NCBI GenBank assembly: GCA_003641545.1
Contig: QNAU01000006.1
Location: forward strand, 1-13,890
Reading direction: 5' to 3'
DNA: 13,890 nucleotides
Source: Thermotoga sp.
GTDB lineage: Bacteria > Thermotogota > Thermotogae > B21-G9
Both the position numbers and the translations under genes were made by a program. The notes beneath the pieces are model-generated. The model searched no databases. It was given only the letters and a program-made list of their open reading frames with translations, and was not told the origin of the DNA. Positions 1-6,826 of the stretch are shown here, one piece after another; position 1 is the stretch's first letter; each line of letters begins with the position of its first letter.

Positions 1-1
1 A

Positions 2-121
2 CTCTCAAAACCTGAACTTCCACCAGTTGGGGGAGCACTGATGTTGGCGATCTCGAAATTGAAAGTGGTGAACGAGAAGATTTTGGAAAATCTGAAGATG
101 GATTTGATGAACGTGGATTGA
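2..121 (+). CDS. C-terminal end of a probable BadF/BadG/BcrA/BcrD-family kinase (N-acetylglucosamine-kinase-like), partial
   Basis: The window opens inside a reading frame of 39 codons that ends in TGA at 119-121. The visible tail contains PELPPVGGALMLAIS, which resembles the last helix of BadF/BadG/BcrA/BcrD ATPases and NagK-type sugar kinases, where a Pro-rich turn precedes a GA(L/A)LLA helix. That short match is the only evidence, so the family call is tentative. These proteins are ASKHA-fold cytoplasmic enzymes, and many phosphorylate amino sugars. The next gene starts 47 bases downstream on the same strand, so the two may be co-expressed, although a promoter can also be drawn in the gap. 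The N-terminal phosphate-binding motifs lie outside the window. Confidence 0.5.
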   Translation, partial: LSKPELPPVGGALMLAISKLKVVNEKILENLKMDLMNVD

Positions 122-146
122 TTCCCTGGTGATTAGATCATAAAAT
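118..146 (+). promoter_or_regulatory. Candidate sigma-A promoter for the ABC importer operon
   Basis: TTGATT (118-123) and TAAAAT (141-146) are separated by exactly 17 bases and match the -35 and -10 consensus at 4/6 and 5/6. The -35 overlaps the stop codon of the upstream gene. Transcription would begin near 153, leaving a leader of only about 16 bases, with the Shine-Dalgarno sequence almost at the 5' end. Seen as a consensus match only. Confidence 0.4.
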
Positions 147-168
147 CCAAGAGAAAGGAGGAGGTAAG

Positions 169-1143
169 ATGAGAAGACTTCTCATCGTGTTGATCTTGAT
201 GGTTCTTCTGATCGGAGTGGTTTATTCGAAGACTCAGATCACCCTCTACACCTCCGTGCCGAAGGACATAGTGACGGAAGTTGTCAAATCTTTTCAAGAG
301 AAGAATCCAGACATTGAGGTGATCTTCTGGAGATCCGGAACATCCAAGGTCATGGCAAAGATCCTCGCGGAGATGAAAACGGGAGGTCTGAAGGCTGATG
401 TGATATGGACCGCGGAGCCTTCCTACTTCCTGTGGCTGAAAGAAAAAGGTGTGCTCATGAAATACGTATCACCTGAAGCTAAGAACATTCCAGACATCTT
501 CAAAGACAAGGATGGTTACTTCATCGGAACGAGAGTTATGTCCATAATCATAGCGTACAACACGGATCTCATGAAGAAAGAACAGGTGCCGAGAAGATGG
601 GAGGATATTCTGAAGTATGCGGCGGATGCAGCCACAACATCACCACTCTACTCCGGATCCAACCTGGTCTGGGTTTACACCATGGTGAAACTCTACGGAT
701 GGGATTTCTTCGAGAAGTTGAGAGATGGTGGGATTTCCATACTCAGTTCCAACACGACCACGGGTAAAGAGCTTGCCAACGGATCCTACAAACTCGCTTT
801 CATATTGGATTACACCGTTAGGAAATTGAAGGTAAAAGGTTCACACGTGGATGTGATGTATCCAGAGGAAAACAACGTTCTCATCTGGAGTCCAATAGCC
901 ATCGTTAACACGACTCAGAATCCGGAAGCGGCGAAGAAATTCGTCGATTTCGTCCTATCGAAGGAGGGGCAGAAGATACTCGTCAACTACGGACAACTGA
1001 TCCCAGTCAGAGGAGATGTTCAGATGCCGGTGGGAGTTCCGAGTCTGGATGAACTTCTGAAGAGATCCTACAAGATAGATTGGAACGATCTCAAGAAGAA
1101 ATCAGATGAGATAAAGGACACCTTCGCGGACATATTTGAGTGA
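169..1143 (+). CDS. ABC transporter periplasmic substrate-binding protein (family 1; iron/phosphonate/sugar-phosphate type)
   Basis: This 324-residue secreted protein captures a ligand outside the membrane and hands it to the permease encoded next. Residues 1-20 form a Sec signal peptide (two Arg, a long Leu/Ile/Val core, then VVYS before KTQ). There is no lipobox Cys, so it is probably soluble or held by an uncleaved signal. The mature start, QITLYTSVPKDIVTEVVKSF, followed by a KADVIWTAEP segment near residues 76-85, is typical of the FbpA/AfuA/PhnS-like group of type II binding proteins. The paired Tyr ligands of true FbpA iron binders are not obvious; I see only DYTVRK around residue 217. 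The ligand may therefore not be ferric iron. Relatives bind iron, thiamine, 2-aminoethylphosphonate or hexose phosphates. A near-perfect ribosome site (AGAAAGGAGG, 152-161) lies 7 bases before the ATG, which predicts high expression. Confidence 0.85.
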   Translation: MRRLLIVLILMVLLIGVVYSKTQITLYTSVPKDIVTEVVKSFQEKNPDIEVIFWRSGTSKVMAKILAEMKTGGLKADVIWTAEPSYFLWLKEKGVLMKYVSPEAKNIPDIFKDKDGYFIGTRVMSIIIAYNTDLMKKEQVPRRWEDILKYAADAATTSPLYSGSNLVWVYTMVKLYGWDFFEKLRDGGISILSSNTTTGKELANGSYKLAFILDYTVRKLKVKGSHVDVMYPEENNVLIWSPIAIVNTTQNPEAAKKFVDFVLSKEGQKILVNYGQLIPVRGDVQMPVGVPSLDELLKRSYKIDWNDLKKKSDEIKDTFADIFE

Positions 1144-1158
1144 GACGTGATAGATCAC

Positions 1159-1178
1159 GGGGGAGGGAATCCTCCCCC
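1159..1178 (+). promoter_or_regulatory. Intercistronic GC-rich stem-loop between binding-protein and permease genes
   Basis: A perfect 8-bp stem (GGGGGAGG 1159-1166 with CCTCCCCC 1171-1178) closes a GAAT loop 15 bases after the binding-protein stop codon. No T-run follows, so it is not a standard intrinsic terminator. By analogy with malE-malF it could protect the 3' end of the upstream message and raise the ratio of binding protein to permease. The structure is seen directly; the role is inferred. Confidence 0.6.
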
Positions 1179-1200
1179 ATGGATTTCGGGGTGATAAGAT

Positions 1201-2847
1201 GTGAAGATACTGTCCTTGGTTCTGTTCATCATTATCTTCATTCTGATAGGTGCTCCTTTAATCTTGCTCCTGATGGACAGTTTTCACACCGAGGATTCAT
1301 TCTTCACCTTGAAGAACTACACGGATACCTTTTCCCGAAGGAGCAACATAAGAAGCGCCGTAAACACGTTGAACCTTGCGGTTTTAACTGCTCTATTTTC
1401 CACGCTCGTCGGTTCTGTCTTAGCTTGGATAATTGCTAGAACTGATATTCCTGGAAAATCCCTCTTGAAAACGTTGGTGATGGTTCCATACATGATACCA
1501 CCGTTCATAGGTGCCATGGGATGGATGTTTCTCTTCGGTAGGGCGGGATACATAAACAAAATATGGGAACATCTGTTTGGACACAGGTTGTTCAACATTC
1601 ACTCTTTCGCAGGTCTCGTTCTCGTTCTGTCGATGTACGTGTATCCCCCGGTTTTCATAACCGTTTACACCGCGTTGGTCAACATGGATGCTTCCTTGGA
1701 GGAAGCGGGAAGAATATGTGGAGCAAGATTGTTCAGGGTGATGAGGAGTATATCTCTTCCGCTCGTTCTTCCGAGCATCATGTCTGGAACTCTTCTTGTC
1801 TTCGCCATGTCCGCTTCCAACTTTGGAATTCCAGCCATAATAGGTATGCCGGCGAGGATACACGTTCTGACGACGAGAATAATGTCCTACATGGCGACTG
1901 GTACTGAGAGAGGTTTGAGCAGAGCCATCTCACTTTCCGTCATCCTGATAGCCATCGCTCTCGGTGGTCTCATGTTGAACAACTATCTGGTTTCAAAGTC
2001 GAAATTCACCATAATATCTGGGAAATCAACCAGACCAGCGGATATAAAGCTCGGGAAGTTCAAGCCTCTGGTTGCTGTATTCGTGTGGATTTTTGTCGTA
2101 TTCGCGGTCTTTCTACCTATGTTTTCCTTGGCGTTGACATCTCTCTGGAAGGCTTGGGGATTGCCCTTCAAACTTTCAAGTTTCACTCTCAGAAATTATT
2201 ACAAGGTTCTGTTCGTAGATTCTGATACGAAGATAGCCCTGAAGAACAGTTTCATATTTGCCATCATCTCCGCAACATTTGTGACCATTCTGGGATCCTT
2301 AGTTGCGTATTTCACGGTTAGGTGGAAAGGGAATCTTTCGAGAACGATGGATATGCTCGCCACACTTCCACAGGCAATTCCGGGAACCGCCCTTGCGGTT
2401 GCAATGATACTCGTATGGTCCGGCAGATTCGGTTTGAACCTTTACAACACCATGTGGATAATAATAGTTGCATACACCGCGAGGTATCTCTTCTTCGCGG
2501 TCAGAACCGTCGCCGGTGCGGTGAAGCAGATACACGTATCGCTCGAAGAAGCGGGTAGATCAGTTGGTTCAAAACCCTTGAAAGTTTTGAAGGATATAAC
2601 CATTCCGATACTTAAGCCAGCTTTGATATCATCCTGGGCTTTGGTTTTCATGCCAACATTCAGGGAGTTAACCATATCCATCCTCCTGTATGGACCCACG
2701 ACGAAGACCATAGGAGTTACGATATACGGTCTTCAGGAAGGAGGGGAATATCAAATGGCTTCCGCATTCGCAACGATAGTTCTATTGATTGCCTTTGTGC
2801 TTCAATTCGTGGTCAACAGGTGTCTGTTCGGAAGGAGGCAATCCTGA
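1201..2847 (+). CDS. ABC transporter permease, two membrane domains fused (FbpB/ThiP-type)
   Basis: This 548-residue inner-membrane protein forms the whole translocation channel, because two BPD_transp_1 domains are fused in one chain. The first half spans about residues 5-265 and the second about 288-540. Each has roughly six hydrophobic segments and its own EAA loop for docking the ATPase: EEAGRICGARLFRVMRSISL near 167-186 and EEAGRSVGSKPLKVLKDITI near 449-468. About 550 residues is normal for FbpB/AfuB/ThiP/PhnV-like fused permeases. The start is GTG at 1201, 7 bases after a GGGGTG ribosome site. The stop TGA (2845-2847) shares one base with the ATG of the following ATPase gene, so the two are translationally coupled. 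The substrate is unknown and follows the binding protein. Confidence 0.9.
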   Translation: MKILSLVLFIIIFILIGAPLILLLMDSFHTEDSFFTLKNYTDTFSRRSNIRSAVNTLNLAVLTALFSTLVGSVLAWIIARTDIPGKSLLKTLVMVPYMIPPFIGAMGWMFLFGRAGYINKIWEHLFGHRLFNIHSFAGLVLVLSMYVYPPVFITVYTALVNMDASLEEAGRICGARLFRVMRSISLPLVLPSIMSGTLLVFAMSASNFGIPAIIGMPARIHVLTTRIMSYMATGTERGLSRAISLSVILIAIALGGLMLNNYLVSKSKFTIISGKSTRPADIKLGKFKPLVAVFVWIFVVFAVFLPMFSLALTSLWKAWGLPFKLSSFTLRNYYKVLFVDSDTKIALKNSFIFAIISATFVTILGSLVAYFTVRWKGNLSRTMDMLATLPQAIPGTALAVAMILVWSGRFGLNLYNTMWIIIVAYTARYLFFAVRTVAGAVKQIHVSLEEAGRSVGSKPLKVLKDITIPILKPALISSWALVFMPTFRELTISILLYGPTTKTIGVTIYGLQEGGEYQMASAFATIVLLIAFVLQFVVNRCLFGRRQS

Positions 2848-3926
2848 TGGCTTGCATACGATTGGAAAACGTTGAAAAGTATTTTGGAAGCAACCATGTA
2901 ATCAAAAATCTCAGTTTGGACATAAGGGATGGGGAGTTCATAACATTCCTCGGTCCATCGGGATGTGGCAAAACGACTACTCTCAGGATGATCGCCGGTT
3001 TCGAAAATCCAACATCCGGTGAAATATTCATAGGAAACAAACCCGTGTTTTCTCATAAGAAAGGATTAAACACCCCTCCCGAAGATAGGAACATAGGAAT
3101 GGTCTTCCAGAATTATGCGGTATGGCCTCACATGAACGTGTTCAACAACATAGCTTACCCGTTGAAGATAAGGAAGATTCCAAAGGATGAGATCAAAAGA
3201 AAAGTCGATAGGATAATCGAGATAGTGAAATTGAAGGGACTTGAGAGAAGATATCCATATCAACTATCCGGTGGTCAACAACAGAGAGTCGCTTTCGCAA
3301 GGGCTTTGGTTTATTCTCCAAGCATTCTCCTGCTCGATGAACCTCTGTCTAATCTCGACGCCAAGTTGAGGGAAGAGATGAGATTTGAGATAAAGGATAT
3401 TCAGAAGAAACTTGGAATAACCGTCGTTTACGTGACACACGATCAAGCGGAAGCGATGGTTATGTCCGACAGAATAGTGGTCATGAAGGACGGGGTAATC
3501 CAGCAGATAGGCGATCCGCTGGAGATATACAACCATCCGAAGAACAGATTCGTGGCGGATTTCATAGGTATATCCAATTTCCTCAAGGGAAAAATAGTGG
3601 GAGATGAAGCAGGAGGAAAGATGAGGGTCAAGCTTTACGAACTGGAGGATGCACCTGAAATGGAGGTAGATGTACCTCATCCGCTCAAACTGAAGGATAA
3701 AGAAGTCACGGTGGTGGTCAGACCGGAAGATATCCTCATAGGTGCTGAAACTGGTGGGAGAATAGGAGGAAAAATTTTCAAGAGGACTTTCCTTGGAGGA
3801 ATAATGAACTACATAATCGTATCCAAAGAAACAAAACTGAGGGTAGAAGCCCCGAAACATCAGATATTGGAGGAAGGGGACAGGATAAAGTTCGTTATAA
3901 AACGAGCGGTTGTGGTGGAGGATTAA
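2847..3926 (+). CDS. ABC transporter ATP-binding protein (PotA/FbpC-like, with C-terminal TOBE region)
   Basis: This 359-residue cytoplasmic ATPase powers the importer. All motifs are in place: Walker A GPSGCGKTT (36-44), Q-loop Gln88 in VFQNYAVWPHMNV, signature LSGGQQQR (140-147), Walker B LLLDEP (161-166), and switch His198 in VTHDQ. Residues about 245-359 form a beta-rich TOBE-type regulatory tail, as in PotA, FbpC and MalK. The frame stays open upstream to a GTG at 2820, but I chose the ATG at 2847 because GGAAGGAGG (2830-2838) lies 8 bases before it and it overlaps the permease stop as TGATG, a classic coupling arrangement. The conserved fold also begins immediately (CIRLENVEKYF). The stop TAA at 3924-3926 overlaps the stop of the opposing gene. 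Confidence 0.92.
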   Translation: MACIRLENVEKYFGSNHVIKNLSLDIRDGEFITFLGPSGCGKTTTLRMIAGFENPTSGEIFIGNKPVFSHKKGLNTPPEDRNIGMVFQNYAVWPHMNVFNNIAYPLKIRKIPKDEIKRKVDRIIEIVKLKGLERRYPYQLSGGQQQRVAFARALVYSPSILLLDEPLSNLDAKLREEMRFEIKDIQKKLGITVVYVTHDQAEAMVMSDRIVVMKDGVIQQIGDPLEIYNHPKNRFVADFIGISNFLKGKIVGDEAGGKMRVKLYELEDAPEMEVDVPHPLKLKDKEVTVVVRPEDILIGAETGGRIGGKIFKRTFLGGIMNYIIVSKETKLRVEAPKHQILEEGDRIKFVIKRAVVVED

Positions 3927-3942
3927 CGATCACACACCGCTC
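3904..3942. terminator. Candidate bidirectional terminator with both convergent stop codons in its loop
   Basis: The arms at 3904-3917 and 3931-3942 form 12 base pairs (GAGCGGT, GTG, TG against CACACACCGCTC), with single-base bulges at T3911 and G3915 and a 13-base loop. The loop contains TTAA (3923-3926), which supplies TAA to the ATPase gene on + and to the mutase-like gene on -. The - strand transcript continues GTTTTAT after the stem; the + transcript has only TTT. Termination should therefore be better for the - strand unit. The pairing is seen directly; activity is inferred. Confidence 0.5.
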
Positions 3943-5500
3943 TTTCCCCCATTCCAAAGGTCAAAGCATCGTATGCTATCTTCGTTCTATCGTAGTGCTT
4001 GTCCCTGTCAAGAGCCCATTTTCTTCCCATTCCGGTTACTATGAAGATGTTCTCAAAATCACCGAGTTTGTTGTCTAAAAATTCCAAAAGCTCGGCTGCC
4101 GTTGATCCTTCAACCCCATGTCTGTTGAATATGGTGTGGATGTATATGTTTTTCACTCCCATTTTTTTCGCCTTTTCCACCAGTGCGAGAGGATAATCTA
4201 TGGTTCCATGGGAACTTTTCAGGGACAACATGGTTATGAGATGGAGGTCCCCACCTTCCTCAACCAATCTGTTGAACGTCTTCATGAAGGCTTCCCTTTC
4301 CGAAAAACTTCCATCCTTCAAACTTCGCTCTATTACAACTTCATCCTGAATGACCACCCTTCCAGCACCGAGATTCATATGACCTGCTTCAGAATTTCCA
4401 GGACGTCCGGGCATCAATCCAACAGCTTCACCGGAAGCTTCCAACCTTGCAAAACGGTGATTCTTCAGAAGGTAATACCAAAACTTCGGTTTCGCTATAT
4501 ATATCGGGTTCCTGTCATCCTCCGGTCCAAGTCCCCACCCATCCATTATGACGAGAAGAACCTTATAGGTCCTTCTGGGTTTCTCGATGAGCATGGACGA
4601 TCGATCCATGGTGCCAGGTTTTTCAATTCCCATCAGTTGAAGAATCGTCGGTGCAACATTACCGAGTATCCCCCCCTCTCTCATCTTGAGTTCAACATCC
4701 GGGAGCAAGAGAAAGAGAGGAACGGGATTTGTCGTGTGTCCAAGATTCGGAATGGGAGGATTCAAACTCTTCATTCCCAACTCTATCAATCCGTGATCCG
4801 CCGTTATCAAAACCGCATATTCCTTTTTCAAAGCGGAATCCACGATCTTTTCCAAAGCAGAACTCAGATGCTTGACGCACTCCACCTTTGGTTCCATCTC
4901 CATGAGATGTCCTATGACATCTCCGTTGGCGAGGTTGGCGAGGATGAATTCGTAATTTCCCGTTTCAATCTTCTTCACAAGGAGATCCGTGAGTTCGTAG
5001 ACCGATAGTTGCGGATACTTGGAGAGATCATCCACTTCAGGAGATTTCACGAGAATGTCATCCTCGTTCGGAAAACTCGATCTTCTTCTACCGTTGAAGA
5101 AGAAAGTCACGTGTGCATATTTTTCAGATTCCGCTATGTGAAGTTGACGTATTCCATTCTCACTTAAAATCCCAGCCAACGTGTCCTCAAGAGGTGGGAA
5201 GTCGAAGGCAACCTTCACATTTTCGAACCTCTCATCATACTTGATCAACGTTATGAAATCGAGATTTTCAAAACGCTTGACTTCAAATTTCTCAAAATCA
5301 TTCATCACGAATGCTTCGGTGAGCTGTATTTCTCTTTCTCCTCTCTTACAGCAGAACACAACCGCATCCCCATCTTTTATCCTGCCGAACGGTTTTCCAT
5401 CGATGAAGGCAACCACAGGTTTCATATCCCCGTCATTCTCCCCCAACTTGTAGAGCTCTCTCACCTTCTCTGCGAGACATCTTCCAAGATGATCCTTCAC
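3923..5500 (-). CDS. Circularly permuted iPGM-like enzyme (cofactor-independent phosphoglycerate mutase / alkaline phosphatase superfamily)
   Basis: This 525-residue protein carries iPGM motifs in rotated order. Residues 1-60 match the end of the phosphotransferase domain (GRIKDGDAVVF, Arg53, Arg56). Residues 100-300 match the C-terminal phosphatase half: FPP, EKYAHVTFFFNG with Lys127, Asp194/His198 in NGDVIGH, Asp235/His236 in TADHG, and His255 in GHTTNPVP. A linker near 300-312 leads into the usual N-terminus: Asp320 in DGWG and Ser370 in GNSEAGH. The chain ends in the phosphotransferase domain (His431; GRKWALDRD 492-500; AYDAL). All seven metal ligands of classical iPGM are accounted for. 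The usual GRD loop is replaced by NRHG (459-462), so the substrate could differ from phosphoglycerate. The start is GTG, preceded by GGGGGAG, and overlaps the upstream nuclease stop as GTGA. Residues 1-40 fit a continuation of the C-terminus, as expected for a true circular permutation. Confidence 0.85.
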   Translation of the reverse strand: MKDHLGRCLAEKVRELYKLGENDGDMKPVVAFIDGKPFGRIKDGDAVVFCCKRGEREIQLTEAFVMNDFEKFEVKRFENLDFITLIKYDERFENVKVAFDFPPLEDTLAGILSENGIRQLHIAESEKYAHVTFFFNGRRRSSFPNEDDILVKSPEVDDLSKYPQLSVYELTDLLVKKIETGNYEFILANLANGDVIGHLMEMEPKVECVKHLSSALEKIVDSALKKEYAVLITADHGLIELGMKSLNPPIPNLGHTTNPVPLFLLLPDVELKMREGGILGNVAPTILQLMGIEKPGTMDRSSMLIEKPRRTYKVLLVIMDGWGLGPEDDRNPIYIAKPKFWYYLLKNHRFARLEASGEAVGLMPGRPGNSEAGHMNLGAGRVVIQDEVVIERSLKDGSFSEREAFMKTFNRLVEEGGDLHLITMLSLKSSHGTIDYPLALVEKAKKMGVKNIYIHTIFNRHGVEGSTAAELLEFLDNKLGDFENIFIVTGMGRKWALDRDKHYDRTKIAYDALTFGMGERAVCDR

Positions 5501-6663
5501 GTTATCTCCCCCAATTTCAATCTTTTTCCCATCTCAAGAACGGAAGATTTGAATCCAAGCTTACCCAATTCTTGAACCAAATCCGAGGAATCCTTCTCAT
5601 CCGCGTGAAAGATGATGATGTGATACGGATCGATCTTATCGATCAGAGTCAAGATGTCCGTGAAATCCGGATGCACCTTCCATATGAACTGCATGGCTCT
5701 ATCTTCCTCATTCAGAATCTTCCAACCCGTTGTTCCTCTCTCCTGATAACCCGTCAGAATGAAACGAGTTTTCTCGTCATCTTTCAAAAGGTTGTAAAGC
5801 TTCAGAGAGGTCCCTCCCGTTATCATACCATCGATGGTCAGATATATACCCTCCACCAACTTTTCAGGAAGTTCTGTGTTAACCGATTCGATCTTCGGTT
5901 CCACCTTCAACCATTCCTTGAATTCGGATAGAAAATTGAAGAACCTCACTATCTTTTCATCCACAAACACGGGAAGTATTCCACTGTTCAAAAGTGTCAG
6001 GAGTATCTCCTGGGATCTTCCAACACTTGGAAGGGGTAGTATGATTCGATTCCCCTTGAGAGAATCCAAGACATTCAAAAGATCCTCTCGGGGTTTTAGT
6101 CTTCTCAAACCGTAAGCACAGTCCATTATCAAAACATCGGCTTTCTCCGGTTCATCGAACCTGTATATGGGTGAATCCAACGTGATATCTCCTGTATAAA
6201 GAAGTGAAACACCATCCCACCTAATCTTCACCCAAGTTGAACCTAAAAGATGCCCACTCTTTCCCAGTTTAAAGAACAGTCCATCGAAGATCATCGTATT
6301 CATAATTTTGAAATCTTCCTTCTGAAGGAAGTCCTCGTATCTTTCAGCATCGATGGGAAGTTCATATCTTCTCGCTGTTTTGAACCACGTGTAGATGTAA
6401 TGTTTCATGAGTTTAAGAGTGGGTTCTGAGGAGATGATTCTTTCAAAGCTGAGCAAAGGGACGGCACCGACATGATCCTGATGTGCATGGGATAAATACA
6501 ACAGATCAACCTTTTCCTTCACTTCCAAAGGGTATATATCCTTCCACCCACCGCACAATCTTCTTTTTATTCCATAATCGAGAACGATCCTTTTTCTTCC
6601 ATCTTCCAAGAGGAAACCGACTCTACCCTTTTCTCCGCTTCCACCGAGCGAGGTGAGAACCAT
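5497..6663 (-). CDS. Metallo-beta-lactamase fold beta-CASP nuclease (RNase J/CPSF73-like)
   Basis: This probable zinc-dependent RNA nuclease has 388 residues. MBL motifs occur in order: Asp29 (LDYG), SHAHQDH (58-64), His138 (GHLLGS) and Asp159 (YTGD). The beta-CASP insert supplies motif A Asp181 (IMDCAYG) and PSVGRSQE (212-219). Motif B fits His331 in KVHPDF, where RNase J has SGH, and motif C fits His353 in IIIFHAD. Their 22-residue separation equals the one I recall for RNase J. The catalytic set therefore looks complete. It is shorter than RNase J (about 550 residues) and lacks its C-terminal domain, closer to compact archaeal or bacterial CPSF-like forms. The frame opens at a TTG (6676-6678), but I chose the ATG at 6661-6663 because GGAGGAG lies 6 bases before it. 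Its stop overlaps the GTG of the permuted iPGM-like gene, giving a tight two-gene unit. Confidence 0.85.
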   Translation of the reverse strand: MVLTSLGGSGEKGRVGFLLEDGRKRIVLDYGIKRRLCGGWKDIYPLEVKEKVDLLYLSHAHQDHVGAVPLLSFERIISSEPTLKLMKHYIYTWFKTARRYELPIDAERYEDFLQKEDFKIMNTMIFDGLFFKLGKSGHLLGSTWVKIRWDGVSLLYTGDITLDSPIYRFDEPEKADVLIMDCAYGLRRLKPREDLLNVLDSLKGNRIILPLPSVGRSQEILLTLLNSGILPVFVDEKIVRFFNFLSEFKEWLKVEPKIESVNTELPEKLVEGIYLTIDGMITGGTSLKLYNLLKDDEKTRFILTGYQERGTTGWKILNEEDRAMQFIWKVHPDFTDILTLIDKIDPYHIIIFHADEKDSSDLVQELGKLGFKSSVLEMGKRLKLGEIT

Positions 6664-6768
6664 GTTACACTCCTCCAAATATTTTGCCCATCTATATTAC
6701 TACAAAGCACAAAAATATGCCACATTTTCAAACAGATGAACTTGGTGAGGTTTCTGAATGAAACAAGG

Positions 6769-6797
6769 TTGACATGTTGAACAATATAATGTTAAAT
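6769..6797 (+). promoter_or_regulatory. Candidate promoter for the 284-residue protein and flagellin genes
   Basis: A perfect -35 TTGACA (6769-6774) is followed, 17 bases on, by TTAAAT (6792-6797), a 4/6 match to -10. A perfect TATAAT also lies at 6785-6790, but only 10 bases from that -35 and with no good -35 of its own. Either box would give a leader of roughly 25-35 bases. It lies in the 163-base divergent gap between the nuclease and this gene. Confidence 0.4.
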
Positions 6798-6826
6798 TCT
6801 ATTTAGATCGAGCGGGGGTGGTATTG

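Noticed and set aside
1420..1863. A 147-codon - strand open frame inside the permease gene
   Set aside because: Antisense to the first membrane domain, with no motif and unlikely composition.
4118..5008. A 296-codon open frame on the + strand opposite the iPGM-like gene
   Set aside because: The translation is rich in His, Ser and Arg with no family pattern, while the - strand frame shows clear conserved motifs. It is an antisense shadow of a real gene.
3923..5500. Chimeric assembly or frameshift as the cause of the rotated motif order
   Set aside because: The frame is uninterrupted, the junctions lie in normal coding sequence, codon use matches the neighbours, and both termini fit together at the expected place in the iPGM fold. 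No remnant iPGM sequence is seen outside the gene.
6694..6722. Possible promoter for the nuclease/iPGM unit: TAATAT (6694-6699, - strand)
   Set aside because: The matching -35 position reads TGGCAT, a poor match, and there is no extended -10. A promoter must exist near here, but I cannot place it with confidence.
6712..6726. TGGCAT...TGTGCT on the - strand as a sigma-54 site
   Set aside because: The -12 element does not match TTGC with correct spacing.
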